Shown here: piece by piece, positions 18,501 to 26,528 of the stretch
Layout: the number at the start of each line of letters is the position of its first letter
Numbering within the stretch: position 1 is the first letter of the stretch
Origin: Sphingomonas folli
GTDB taxonomy: Bacteria > Pseudomonadota > Alphaproteobacteria > Sphingomonadales > Sphingomonadaceae
NCBI RefSeq assembly: GCF_019429525.1
Contig: NZ_JAHXZL010000006.1
Span: 248,001-312,000, forward strand
Length of the DNA: 64,000 bases
Direction: 5' to 3'
Position numbers and translations under genes: made by a program
Notes under the pieces: model-generated
Database searches by the model: none
What the model saw: only the letters and a program-made list of their open reading frames with translations
What the model was told of the DNA's origin: nothing

Positions 18501-18999
18501 CGCCGAGATGCGCCGCGCCGGGCGGCGCGATCGCGATCACCGGCGTCACCGCGACGGAGCGCGCCGCGACGGTGCTGACGCGGCGCCCGTCGACGTAGAG
18601 CGTCGCGCGCGCCCCGTCGGACACCGCCGCGACATGGGCCCATTTGCCCGGGGTGAGCGCTGGCCCGCGCACCGCCGCCTCGCCGTCGCGGAGCACCAGC
18701 CGGCCGCCGTCGAGCAGCAGCGCGCGCTGCGTCGGCGCGGCGCCGAGCGCGATCAGCGTGACCGCGCCGTCCTGCCTCGAGTCAGGGCGGACCCAGGCGC
18801 TCAGCGTGTAGGGTGCCCCCGCCGCGACCAGCGCGTCGGCGCGCGCGAGCGGACGCTCGATCCCGATCCCGCCCGCCAGGCTGCGCACGTTGTACGGCCC
18901 GCCGTTGCCGGGCACGTCGGCGCGCGCCGCCATCCCCGCGCCCAGCGCCAGGCCGGTGCCCGCCAGCAGCCACGCCGCCCTCCTCATTCTCGCCCCCAT
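15583..18999 (-). CDS. Large exported GH2 glycosidase with a lectin-like N-terminal domain
   Basis: Retaining exo-beta-glycosidase of the GH2 clan (beta-mannosidase/exo-glucosaminidase/galactosidase-like). The 1,138-residue protein has a signal peptide, a concanavalin/LamG-like domain at about residues 40-190 (YTLSAWVRPD, GKWAHVAAV, ATLYVDGRRV), a GH2 sugar-binding jellyroll (about 240-430), an Ig-like domain, the barrel (about 600-880) and C-terminal beta domains. The acid/base is E752 in GRNEG; the probable nucleophile is E810 in SVETGTPS. Exo-glucosaminidases usually have Asp at the acid/base, which argues against that activity. The ATG at 18999 has GGGAAGAGAG upstream; 18987 is an alternative. 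It lies 34 bp after the halogenase. Confidence 0.88.
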   Translation of the reverse strand: MGARMRRAAWLLAGTGLALGAGMAARADVPGNGGPYNVRSLAGGIGIERPLARADALVAAGAPYTLSAWVRPDSRQDGAVTLIALGAAPTQRALLLDGGRLVLRDGEAAVRGPALTPGKWAHVAAVSDGARATLYVDGRRVSTVAARSVAVTPVIAIAPPGAAHLGGQLVGATAESGATDARALAAAARARPDFDTVQMTEIGVGWPFQKSANIGLTVQQDAWTLPRSRADATTRPVAKPVPQRPVMQPTAPGHWQLNGWQLAAAPEVTGDGAALSRPGAARGEAWRVATVPGTVLQTLVDRGVYPDPYYGLNNLQIPERLARQDYWYRTRFTVPPEAAGRRLTLVFGGINYASEVWANGEKLGTTRGAFIRGQFAYTPVAGENVVAVRVSPPPHPGIPHEQSVSAGVGENGGQLAIDGPTFVATEGWDWIPGIRDRNTGIWRPVELVATGAVRIGDPHVVTDLPLPRTDSADVYVTVPLDNAGAAAPVTVRVAFGGVTVERQVTAAPGHSEVAFTPRDFPQLRVADPRLWWPNGYGEPHLYDVTYQVSDAAGVSDLRRGRFGIREVSYDLSLFDPAGALRRVNVQTTDGALAGTKLIDVRHAAIKESPRGWAESLTAAGATSRAVTPIAKTLPEPHLTLRVNGVRIAARGGNWGMDDAMKRVSYDWLKPFFRLQREAHMNVIRNWMGNNDEEEFFDLADENGMMVLNDFWQSTQNFQVEPDDPSLFLANARDTIARYRNHPSIVLWFGRNEGVPYPTLNEGLDRAVFELDGTRWFTGSSNVVNLQGSGPYNYRPPVGYFTDLATGFSVETGTPSLSTAESIASYVPAADRWPLGDVLAYHDWHVSGNGDTKTFTATLERMFGAGTSFADFERKAQMMNLETHKAMYEGFLGHLWTKNSGRLLWMTHPAWPSNAWQIYSWDYDTHAAYYGAKKATEPLHVQLNLPGNELVVLNTTQAAATGLTARVRVLGLDNAELFAREDRLDAAANAATTLAAVPLDRLFAAHPMVLVKLVLADAAGKTLSENLYWRGRDEASYRALDELAPVALASSAERASEGEDRVVRVTLANEGAVPALNAKLTLVDAAGKRVLPAYYDDNYVALLPGERKVIAIRYPAGGAEAAAVTLAGWNVRAAKVAVK

Positions 19000-19033
19000 C
19001 GTCTCTCTTCCCGGTACGCGCCGCGGCGCGATG

Positions 19034-20542
19034 TCACTGCCCCCCGCCCGCGACGCGGCGGAGGAAATCCTGGTGCGGCTCGGCCAGCCGCAGCGTGCCC
19101 GCGATCGCCTCGCGCATCCGCGCCAGGCTGTCGGTGAGCGTCGCGACGTCATACTGGTCCGCCATCGGCGACGGACGCGCGGGCAGGTCGTCGAAGCCGG
19201 CGTAGAGGCTGAGCCAGCTCGCGTCCTGGAACGTGTCCCACTCGCGCCGCACGAACTCGCCCGCGGCGCGCCACGCGTCGAGCTTGGCCTGGAGGCCGTC
19301 GGTCGGCGGCACCGCGCGGATCGCGTCCCAGAAGGGCTCGCCCTCGCGCCGGTTGGGCAGATAGTGGAGCAGCAGGAAATCGCGCATCCGCTCGAACTCC
19401 AGCACCGACTGGCGATTGTAGGTCGCCGCCAGCCGCGGGTCGAAGCCGCGGTCGGGGAACAGCGGCGCCAGCCGGTCGAGCCCCGACTGGATCAGCGAGA
19501 TGCTGGTCGACTCGAGCGGCTCGAGGAAGCCCGAGGCGAGCCCCAGCCCGACGACGTTCCCCTCCCAGAAGCGCGCGCGATGCCCCGCGGTGAAGCGCAG
19601 CCGGTTGGCGGGCGCGAGCGGCTCGCCCTCCAGGCTGGCGCGCAGCACCGCCTCGGCCGCGTCGTCGCTCGTGAAGTCGGAGCAATAGACATAGCCGTTG
19701 CCGGTGCGATGGCGCAGCGGGATATGCCACTGCCATCCCGCGGCGCGCGCGGTCGCGGTGGTGAGCGGGCGGTGCGGCGCCGAGGCGCGGCACGGGATCG
19801 CCACCGCGCGGTCGCACGGCAGCCAGCGGCGCCAGTCGACGTACGGCACCCCCATCGCGTCGCCGAGCAGCAGGCTGCGGAAGCCCGAGCAGTCGATCCA
19901 CAGGTCGCCCTCCAAGCGCGTGCCGTCCTCGAGCAGCACCGCGTCCACCAGGCCGCGCTCGCCGTCGCGAAGCACCTCGGTGATGCGCCCCTCGACGTGG
20001 CGGACATGGTTGGCGAGCGCGAGCCGCTTGAGCAGCGCGGCGAACTTCGATGCGTCGAAGTGGAGCGCGAAGTTGAACACGCCGAGGTCGTTGGCGGGGC
20101 GGTCGGCGGGCGGCAGGAACAGGCCGCGCTCGGCCAGCTGGGTCGCGACGCAATAGGCGCCGATCGGGGTCGGATCGCCCGCCGCGCGCAGCTTGAGCCA
20201 GTAATGGTGGAAGGCGACCCCGCGCGCGGCGACGCCGTACAGGCCGAAGGGGTGGAAGAAGTCGTGGCCGTCGCGCTGCCAGTCGCGGAAGCGGATGCCG
20301 TATTTGATCGTGCCCTCGGTCTCGCGCAGCACCTCGGCCTCGCCGAGCTCCACCGCGGCGAGGAAGTCGCGGATCGCGGGCACGGTGGCCTCGCCGACGC
20401 CGACGGTGCCGATCGCGGCGCTCTCCACCACGGTGATGGCGAGCCGCAGGTGCGCGAAGCGGCGCGCCAGCCAGGTCGCCGCCATCCAGCCGGCGGTGCC
20501 CCCGCCGACGATCGTGATCGAGCGGATCGGTGCGTTCGTCAT
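19034..20542 (-). CDS. Flavin-dependent halogenase (tryptophan-halogenase family)
   Basis: Uses FADH2, oxygen and halide to make hypohalous acid and halogenate an electron-rich substrate. The 502-residue protein has GGGTAGW (FAD), GVGEATVP, the catalytic lysine K80 in GTIKYGIRF, WQWHIP (residues 270-275) and E344-S345 in FLEPLEST; all residues known to matter in PrnA/RebH are kept. The ATG at 20542 follows the TonB-receptor stop by 58 bp, with a strong hairpin between them. The substrate is unknown: halogenases beside TonB receptors are a recognised arrangement in Caulobacter- and Xanthomonas-type bacteria, and here the other operon genes act on sugars. The halogenated product cannot be inferred from sequence. 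Confidence 0.92.
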   Translation of the reverse strand: MTNAPIRSITIVGGGTAGWMAATWLARRFAHLRLAITVVESAAIGTVGVGEATVPAIRDFLAAVELGEAEVLRETEGTIKYGIRFRDWQRDGHDFFHPFGLYGVAARGVAFHHYWLKLRAAGDPTPIGAYCVATQLAERGLFLPPADRPANDLGVFNFALHFDASKFAALLKRLALANHVRHVEGRITEVLRDGERGLVDAVLLEDGTRLEGDLWIDCSGFRSLLLGDAMGVPYVDWRRWLPCDRAVAIPCRASAPHRPLTTATARAAGWQWHIPLRHRTGNGYVYCSDFTSDDAAEAVLRASLEGEPLAPANRLRFTAGHRARFWEGNVVGLGLASGFLEPLESTSISLIQSGLDRLAPLFPDRGFDPRLAATYNRQSVLEFERMRDFLLLHYLPNRREGEPFWDAIRAVPPTDGLQAKLDAWRAAGEFVRREWDTFQDASWLSLYAGFDDLPARPSPMADQYDVATLTDSLARMREAIAGTLRLAEPHQDFLRRVAGGGQ

Positions 20543-20560
20543 GATGCGTCCCTCACCCGC

Positions 20561-20590
20561 CACCGCTCCTGCCCGAGGGCGGGAGCGGTG
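20561..20590 (-). promoter_or_regulatory. Intercistronic hairpin between TonB receptor and halogenase genes
   Basis: CACCGCTCCTGCC (20561-20573) pairs with GGCGGGAGCGGTG (20578-20590): a 13-bp stem with one G-U type mismatch and a 4-nt loop. No T-run follows, so it is more likely an mRNA-processing or partial-termination element than a full terminator. Confidence 0.6.
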
Positions 20591-20600
20591 ACCAGGGCGA

Positions 20601-23600
20601 TCAGAAGCGGACGCGCGCGCCGGCGATGAAGCGCCGCTCGTAGATGTTCTCGTACAGCACCTGATCGGGCCAGGTGAGATAGTAACGCTCGGTCTCGGCG
20701 GTCAGGTTGGAGGCCTGGCCGTAGAGGGTGAGGAACGGCGTCACGTCATACGAGATCGAGGCGTCGAGATAGTTGGTCGGCTGCTGATACTGGGCGAGAC
20801 CGTCGATCCCGCCGTAGTTGGACGACACCAGCCGCTTCGAGCGGTAATTGTAGGCGACGCGCGCCTGCAGACCATATTTCTCGAACCAGAGCGCGGCGTT
20901 GATCTGGTGCTTCGAATTGTCCTGGAACGGCTGGTTGTTGCCGGCCAGGTCGACGAGCCCGGCGTCGCCGAGCGACAGCGTGTAGTTGGCGTCGACACCG
21001 AAGCCGCCGAACAGCCCGTTGACGCCATAGTCGGCCAGCGACTGGCGCGCCGAGAGCTCGATGCCCTTGAGCGTGCCGCCCTCGCCCTGGCGGAAGGTGT
21101 TGGTCACGACCTGGCGGCGGATCACGCCGTCATTGTCGGGGATGTCGCTGCGCAGCTCGGTGGTGCGATCGATGAAGCTGTCGACCGCGATGTAGAAGGC
21201 ACCCGCCGCGATCAGGCTCGACCGACCCGTGTAATATTCGAGGCTGCCCTCGACGTTGGTGGCGCGCCACGGGTTGAGGTTGGGATTGCCGAGCGAGTCG
21301 GCGGTGCGCGCCTCGAACAGGTTGGTCGCCGTGTTGATCGCGTAGTTGATGTTGAGACCGCCGCCCCATTGCTGGAAGTCGAGCAGCGTCATCGTCTTCG
21401 AGAAAGCGGCGCGGGCGCGCAGCTTGTCCGTCACGTCGAAGGCGATGTTGATCGACGGCAGGAAGTCGGTGAACTCGCGCTGGGTGCGCACGTCGCCCGC
21501 GTCCACACCCGCGACGCCGTAGGGCTGCGGCACACCGACGATGTTCTGCCGCACGTTGAGCCGCGTGTTGACGACCTGCAGGCCGCCGTTGGCGCGGAAC
21601 GGCATGCCGAGCAGCTCACCCTCGCCGGACACCTGGGCGTAGCCCGAGATCTGGCGCGTGTTGACGTCGAACGACAGCGCCGGGTTGATGACGTTCACGC
21701 TGCCCGGGTAGAACTTGTTCTGCCAGGCCTCGCTGTCGTCCATCGCCTTCGGATCGAGCGCCCACAAGGTCGGCGCCCCGGCGGCGGGAAGCTGATATTG
21801 CTTGATCTGACCGGCGAAGATCGGATCGGTCGCTTGGCGCGTCAGCCCGGCGGTGTAGCCGCGGCCCTGCGCGTCGAGCACCGGGCAGTATTTGTCGTCG
21901 AGGTTGACGTCGAACGCCTTCCACTTGACCAGGCAGCCCGCCGCCGGGTTCGCCGGGTTGTCGGTGTTGCCGGCATAGACCGGCGAGGCGCGGTCGAACG
22001 TGTACTGGTTGACGCTGCGCTCGCCGTAGCGCGCGCCGAAAGCGATCTTGAGCTCGTCGTTGGGCTGCCACTCGCCGTCGGCGCGCAACGCCCAGATATC
22101 GCCCTTCTGGTAGACGTTGCCCTCGGACGAGACGGTCTTCAGGCCGTAGCGCGAGGCGTCGCCCGCCTGCGCGAGGAAGCCCGGCGAGAAGCCGAAGACG
22201 GGCGTCCCGCTCGAATAGTCCACCGTCGCGGTGTCGCTGTAGACCTGGTAGCCGGTCGGGTTGAACGTCCGGTCGCCGCCCACCGAGGCGGGATAGTTGC
22301 CGAGCCCGCCGTTGGCGACGCCGGTGCTCCGCGGCGTCCCGTCGGCCTGATAGCCCCACTGGCGTCCGTTGGTTAGGCTGAACTGGGTGTACGACTGGTC
22401 GCGGTCGCGGTTGGCCTTGCCATAGATGCCGCGCACGGTCGCCTTGAACGTGTCGGTCGGCTTCCAGTCCAGCTGGACGTTGTAGTTCTGCGACTCGCTC
22501 TTGGTGCGGAAGGTCTCCGAGTAGCTGTCGAAGCTCGGCAGCGCGTAGGTATATTGCTGGACGGTGTTGACGTTGTAGCCGCCCGAGGTGGCGCCGGTGT
22601 CGCGCGACTTGGTCGGCGAGAAGGGCGACGACAGCCAGTCGATGTTCTGGAACTGGAAGCCGGCGGTGCGGTCATATTGCGTCTGGCGCGTGTAGAAGCC
22701 GTCCGCGGTCAGCCGCAGCGCGTCGTTGATCTCGAACTGGAACGACGCGTTCGCGCCGAAGCGCTGCCGATCGGTGATGCGGTTCCACGCGGTGTGCGAC
22801 TGCGGCGTGATGAACGCGTCGTTGGCGTCGCCGTCGCCGTTGACGTCGTAGCCGGTGATGTTGCCGCTGGCGTCGCGCACCGGCGTGCCGCGGCTGACGC
22901 CGTTGTTGCCGACCGCGAAATCACCCTGGTTGGTGGCGCTGCCCGACTCGTTGCGCAGCGCGACGCCATAGTCCTGCACGCCGCGGAAGCTGTTCGCCAG
23001 CGTCAGGTCGCTGTACGAGGCCGACACCAGCAGGCCGACGCGGTCGCCGTGGAACGCGATCAGGCCGTTGAACGACGGGTTCCACTTCTCGGTCTTGTCG
23101 CCATACTGGCCCTCGCCCGCGGCGGAGAAGGTGAGGCCCTGCTTGAGGTCGAACGGTCGCCGCGTCAGCAGGTCGATCGTGCCGGTAAGGCCGGCCTGCT
23201 GGAGCGAGGCGGTCGGCGACTTGAAGACGGTCGCGCCCGAGAAGAGCTGCGACGGGATGTCGGTGAAATTGGGCTGCACCGTCGTCACCGAGTTGGCGCC
23301 GAGGAACTGCTCGCCGTTGAGCAGCGTGGTCACCTGCGGCAGGCCGCGGATGTTGACCGCGGCGCCCTCGCCCGCGTCGCGGCGGATCTGCACGCCGGGG
23401 ATGCGCTGGAGCGAGTCGGAGATGGTGACGTCGGGCAGCTTGCCGATGTCCTGCGCGCTGATCGCCTCGACCACGCTGTCGGCGTTGCGCTTCACCTCGA
23501 TCGCGCGCGCCTGCGAGGCGCGGATGCCGGTGACGACGATGTCGGCGGGCTCGTCGCTCGCCTGATCGGGCGCGGCGACGCGGTCGGGATCGGTCGTCGC

Positions 23601-23729
23601 CGCGTCCCCGGTGGCGGTGCCGGCGCCGGTCTGCGCCAGCGCGTCGAGCGGCAGGCCGAGCAGCCCGACCAGCGACACGGCGGCGAGCAGCTTCGCGCGG
23701 CTCGCATTCAACCCGTTGATCCCCTTCAT
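20601..23729 (-). CDS. TonB-dependent outer-membrane receptor (carbohydrate-type)
   Basis: Outer-membrane 22-strand barrel that imports a ligand with TonB/ExbBD energy. The 1,042-residue product has a signal peptide, a short linker, a TonB box-like DIVVTGIR at about residue 65, a plug domain (ISAQDIGKLPDVTISDSLQRIPGVQI, then the NIRG motif), and a barrel ending in ERRFIAGARVRF, with the aromatic C-terminus needed for BAM assembly. The size and KLPD/NIRG features fit the sugar-type TonB receptors abundant in sphingomonads. The ATG at 23729 has an excellent AGGAGGGG site. It is the first gene of the halogenase/GH2/esterase operon, so the ligand is probably a plant or algal glycan fragment. Confidence 0.94.
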   Translation of the reverse strand: MKGINGLNASRAKLLAAVSLVGLLGLPLDALAQTGAGTATGDAATTDPDRVAAPDQASDEPADIVVTGIRASQARAIEVKRNADSVVEAISAQDIGKLPDVTISDSLQRIPGVQIRRDAGEGAAVNIRGLPQVTTLLNGEQFLGANSVTTVQPNFTDIPSQLFSGATVFKSPTASLQQAGLTGTIDLLTRRPFDLKQGLTFSAAGEGQYGDKTEKWNPSFNGLIAFHGDRVGLLVSASYSDLTLANSFRGVQDYGVALRNESGSATNQGDFAVGNNGVSRGTPVRDASGNITGYDVNGDGDANDAFITPQSHTAWNRITDRQRFGANASFQFEINDALRLTADGFYTRQTQYDRTAGFQFQNIDWLSSPFSPTKSRDTGATSGGYNVNTVQQYTYALPSFDSYSETFRTKSESQNYNVQLDWKPTDTFKATVRGIYGKANRDRDQSYTQFSLTNGRQWGYQADGTPRSTGVANGGLGNYPASVGGDRTFNPTGYQVYSDTATVDYSSGTPVFGFSPGFLAQAGDASRYGLKTVSSEGNVYQKGDIWALRADGEWQPNDELKIAFGARYGERSVNQYTFDRASPVYAGNTDNPANPAAGCLVKWKAFDVNLDDKYCPVLDAQGRGYTAGLTRQATDPIFAGQIKQYQLPAAGAPTLWALDPKAMDDSEAWQNKFYPGSVNVINPALSFDVNTRQISGYAQVSGEGELLGMPFRANGGLQVVNTRLNVRQNIVGVPQPYGVAGVDAGDVRTQREFTDFLPSINIAFDVTDKLRARAAFSKTMTLLDFQQWGGGLNINYAINTATNLFEARTADSLGNPNLNPWRATNVEGSLEYYTGRSSLIAAGAFYIAVDSFIDRTTELRSDIPDNDGVIRRQVVTNTFRQGEGGTLKGIELSARQSLADYGVNGLFGGFGVDANYTLSLGDAGLVDLAGNNQPFQDNSKHQINAALWFEKYGLQARVAYNYRSKRLVSSNYGGIDGLAQYQQPTNYLDASISYDVTPFLTLYGQASNLTAETERYYLTWPDQVLYENIYERRFIAGARVRF

Positions 23730-23768
23730 AAATCCCCTCCTGGCAGACGCGCTCTTCGGCGATACGTC

Positions 23769-23809
23769 AATCAAATTGATTTAATCCGTGCAAGACCTCG
23801 CGCTGTCAA
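23769..23809 (-). promoter_or_regulatory. Sigma-70-type promoter and palindromic operator of the TonB-receptor operon
   Basis: On the minus strand, a perfect -35 TTGACA (23809-23804), a 17-bp spacer and -10 GATTAA (23786-23781). An AT-rich palindrome AATCAA-N-TTGATT (23769-23781) covers the end of the -10 and the expected start site, which is where a repressor would act. The start codon is about 45 bases downstream. Confidence 0.6.
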
Positions 23810-23838
23810 GCGTCAAAGCAGCGCCCACGACGCTATGA

Positions 23839-23856
23839 TGTGAACGTTCTCTCACA
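23839..23856. promoter_or_regulatory. Candidate regulator site with AACGTT core
   Basis: TGTGAACGTTCTCTCACA contains the palindrome GAACGTTC (23842-23849) about 30 bp upstream of the -35 of the TonB-receptor operon. The same 8-bp core is inside GGGAACGTTCCC at 54826-54837. The gap to the divergent gene at 24033 holds nothing else I can identify. Confidence 0.35.
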
Positions 23857-24032
23857 TTATACCGATTAAGTATGATCAATGATGGACAAGTAGCGCCGTG
23901 GCGCCGCGCGACGGACGACTTTCGGGCGCGCACGTCCTGGCGCGGGCGAGCGGCGGACGAGCTTGATGCAGATGGGTTTACCCCGCATTCACCGTTCAGC
24001 CGCATAACCGGCGACCTGACACAGGGATCATC

Positions 24033-25076
24033 ATGCCGCGTCGTATCCGCTCCCTGTTGGGATCGCTCAGCACCGAGGTCCGCGCGCACGCGGACCGTTC
24101 CGAGGCGATCGCGGCGCAGACCAAGCTGCTCGCGCTCAACGCCGCGATCGAGGCGGCGCGCGCGGGGGAGGCAGGGCGTGGCTTCGGCATCGTCGCGCAG
24201 GAGGTGAAGTCGCTCGCGGCGCAGGCGAGCAGCTCGTCGCACGCCTTCCGCGAGGAACTGCTCGGCCGGCTGCGCCAGGGCAGCGAGATCGCCGCCGAGC
24301 TGGTCAGCGAGCTCGAGGGCGGGCGACTCGGCGAGCTGGCGCAGTCGATCGCCGACGCGCTCGCGCGGATGCTGTACGATCGCTCGGTCGACGTCCGCTT
24401 CCTCGCCTCGGACCATTCGATCCGCGAGAGCCTGCTGCTCGACACCGATCCCCGCGCCGAAGCGCGCGCGCACGACCGGCTGCGCGCGCTGCTCGGCTAC
24501 TCGCCCTATTTCCTCAACGCCTTCCTGGTCGACGCCGAGGGCAAGGTGCGGGTCTGCGCGCATGAGAATATGGCGGTGCGCGACGTCCATTTCGCCGACT
24601 TCGCGCAGTTCCGCCGCGTGCTGTCGGGCGGCGCGACCGCGGGCTGGGTCACCGACGAGGTCTGGGTCAATCCCTGGTCGAACGACCGCAAGGTGCTGAT
24701 CTATGTCGCGCCGGTGATCTGCGAGGGGGTGATCGTCGGGATCTGCTACCTCGAGTTCGACTTCGAGGGGCAGGTGGCGGAGCTGATCGGCGTCATGAAC
24801 CGCGCCTCCCGCGCGACGATCTCGATCGTCGACCCCGCGGGGCGCGTGGTCGCCACCAGCGGCGGCTATCGCCACCTCGAGCAGCACCCGCACGTGGTCG
24901 CCGACGCCGAGCGCCTCACCCGCTCGCTCGACGGGCTCACCGTCGCGCAAGCGAGAGTGCCGAGCGACCATGGCATGCCCGGGCTCGGCTTCCGCTGCGT
25001 GATCGAGGATCACGTCGCTTCCGAGCGCGAGATCGTCGCCGCCCTGGCCGAGCGATCCTCAGGGCGACCGCGCTGA
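24033..25076 (+). CDS. Soluble chemoreceptor-like protein with a C-terminal Cache-type sensor
   Basis: 347 residues with no membrane segment or signal peptide. Residues about 20-75 match the tip of a chemoreceptor signalling hairpin ([21 protein letters not shown], then [12 protein letters not shown]), the CheA/CheW-contacting part, but the helices before it are much shorter than in a full receptor. Residues about 110-330 look like a Cache/PAS-like sensor ([51 protein letters not shown]). The order, signalling before sensing, is the reverse of a classic receptor. It is divergent from the TonB-receptor operon and upstream of the che region on the other strand. A role in cytoplasmic chemotaxis arrays is inferred. 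Confidence 0.75.
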   Translation: MPRRIRSLLGSLSTEVRAHADRSEAIAAQTKLLALNAAIEAARAGEAGRGFGIVAQEVKSLAAQASSSSHAFREELLGRLRQGSEIAAELVSELEGGRLGELAQSIADALARMLYDRSVDVRFLASDHSIRESLLLDTDPRAEARAHDRLRALLGYSPYFLNAFLVDAEGKVRVCAHENMAVRDVHFADFAQFRRVLSGGATAGWVTDEVWVNPWSNDRKVLIYVAPVICEGVIVGICYLEFDFEGQVAELIGVMNRASRATISIVDPAGRVVATSGGYRHLEQHPHVVADAERLTRSLDGLTVAQARVPSDHGMPGLGFRCVIEDHVASEREIVAALAERSSGRPR

Positions 25077-25124
25077 GCCACTGGCGGCCGGACCCGATCG
25101 CGCGCCGGCACGTTCCAGCGCGAC

Positions 25125-26003
25125 GTGCCAGATCAACCCACCGCAGCCCTGTCCTTCCTCGTCGCCGAGAGTGAGCCGCCCGAGGCGCGGGCGCGCCGGC
25201 GCGACAGCGTCGGACGTAGCTCGGGCGAGACCTATGCCTCACTGCTCGCGACGCTCGCGCCGGGCGCGCGGATCACCCGCGTCACCCCCGCCGACGAGGG
25301 CGCCGACCCGCTCGGCATCGGCGACATCGCCGCGCACGACGCGGTGTTCCTCACCGGATCGCCGCTGCACCTCTACGACGACAGACCCGAGTGCCGCCGC
25401 ATCACCGCTTTCATGCGCGAGGTCTTCCGCTCGGGCGTGCCCTCGTTCGGCTCGTGCGCCGGGCTGCAGGTCGCCGTCGCCGCCGCGGGCGGGCGCGTGC
25501 GCGCGATGGGCGAGCGCCGCGAGGCGGGCTTCGCGCGCCGCATCACGCCGACCGCGGCGGGGCGCGACCACCCGCTGCTGCGCGGCCGCGCGCCCGCCTA
25601 TGACGCCCCCGCGATCCACACCGACGAGGTCGCCGAGCTGCCCGCGGGCGCGATCCTGCTCGCCAGCAACGCGGTGACCGCGGTACAGGCGGCTGAGATC
25701 CGCCACGGCGACGGCGTCTTCTGGGGCGTGCAATATCATCCCGAGATCGACCTGGGCGAGGTCGCCGCCGCGCTGCGGCGCCAGGCCGACGATCTGGTCG
25801 AGCACGGGCTGGCGCGCGACGACGCCGATGTGGTCGCGCAGGCCGCGCTGGTGGAGGCGCTCGGCGACGCCCCCGACCGGCACGACCTCGCCTGGCGGCT
25901 CGGCCTCGACGCGCAGGTCACCGACCCGGCGACCCGCTCGACCGAGATCCGCAACTTCATCGAGCAGCTGGTGCTGCCGACGCGCGCGCGTCGGCGCGGC
26001 TGA
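25125..26003 (+). CDS. Class I glutamine amidotransferase-like protein
   Basis: Glutaminase-fold protein like the GMP-synthase amidotransferase domain. The 292-residue product (GTG start at 25125) has the nucleophile Cys in GSCAGLQVA and the His/Glu dyad in VQYHPEID, so it is probably active. Residues after about 215 form an extra helical tail (LRRQADDLVEHGLARDD...) not present in the minimal domain. There is no adjacent synthetase, so the ammonia acceptor is unknown; YfeJ/GuaA-like stand-alone members are the nearest type. Confidence 0.82.
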   Translation: MPDQPTAALSFLVAESEPPEARARRRDSVGRSSGETYASLLATLAPGARITRVTPADEGADPLGIGDIAAHDAVFLTGSPLHLYDDRPECRRITAFMREVFRSGVPSFGSCAGLQVAVAAAGGRVRAMGERREAGFARRITPTAAGRDHPLLRGRAPAYDAPAIHTDEVAELPAGAILLASNAVTAVQAAEIRHGDGVFWGVQYHPEIDLGEVAAALRRQADDLVEHGLARDDADVVAQAALVEALGDAPDRHDLAWRLGLDAQVTDPATRSTEIRNFIEQLVLPTRARRRG

Positions 26004-26069
26004 GGCGCGCGGGAACGCTCGGGGCGGCTCGATCGTCGGGCCTTGCGACACATCAAGGAGGACGGTCCG

Positions 26070-26486
26070 ATGACGATCTTCAACAAGGACATGGTCGAGC
26101 TCGCGTCGAAGAACGCGCTCTGGCAGAAGGAAGTGTACCGCGACGCCAAGGTGCAGATCGTGCTGATGAGCATCCCGGCGGGCGAGGAGATCGGGATGGA
26201 GACCCATCCGGCCGACCAGACCACGTTCATCGTCGCCGGCGACGCGCAGGTGGTGATCGACGGCCACTCGACCAAGGCCGGTCCCAACCACCTCGTCGTC
26301 GTGCCCAAGGGCGCGCAGCACAATATCGTCAACAAGGGCACGGGCGAGCTGAAGCTCTTCTCGGTCTACGCCCCGCCGGCCGAACCGGAGGGCGCCGCCT
26401 TCCGCACCAAGGAGGAGGCCGAGGAGGCCGAGAAGGGCCTGCTCGCCAAGGCCGCCGACAAGGTGCGCGAGGCGGTCGGCCACTGA
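26070..26486 (+). CDS. Small cupin-domain protein
   Basis: 138 residues with one cupin barrel: PAGEEIGMETHPADQTTFIVAGDAQVVIDG is motif 1 (two of the usual metal ligands, H and E/Q, are visible as METH and DQ) and PNHLVVVPKGAQHNIVN is motif 2. A charged Glu/Lys/Ala-rich tail (residues 110-138) is predicted helical. The ATG at 26070 follows an ideal AAGGAGG site (26055-26061). Function beyond small-molecule or metal binding cannot be given. Confidence 0.83.
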   Translation: MTIFNKDMVELASKNALWQKEVYRDAKVQIVLMSIPAGEEIGMETHPADQTTFIVAGDAQVVIDGHSTKAGPNHLVVVPKGAQHNIVNKGTGELKLFSVYAPPAEPEGAAFRTKEEAEEAEKGLLAKAADKVREAVGH

Positions 26487-26528
26487 GCGCGCGGGCGGGG
26501 GCGTCCGCGCCCCGCCCCGCCCCTGGCC

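Noticed and set aside
15130..19137. A very long plus-strand open frame (over 1,300 codons) opposite the GH2 gene
   Set aside because: It is antisense to a protein with clear GH2 motifs, its translation is Arg/Ala/Gly-rich with no domains, and long antisense frames are expected in such GC-rich DNA.
23839..23856. A CRP-like site TGTGA...TCACA before the TonB-receptor operon
   Set aside because: The half-sites are separated by 8 bases, not the 6 needed for CRP/FNR; kept only as an AACGTT-core candidate.
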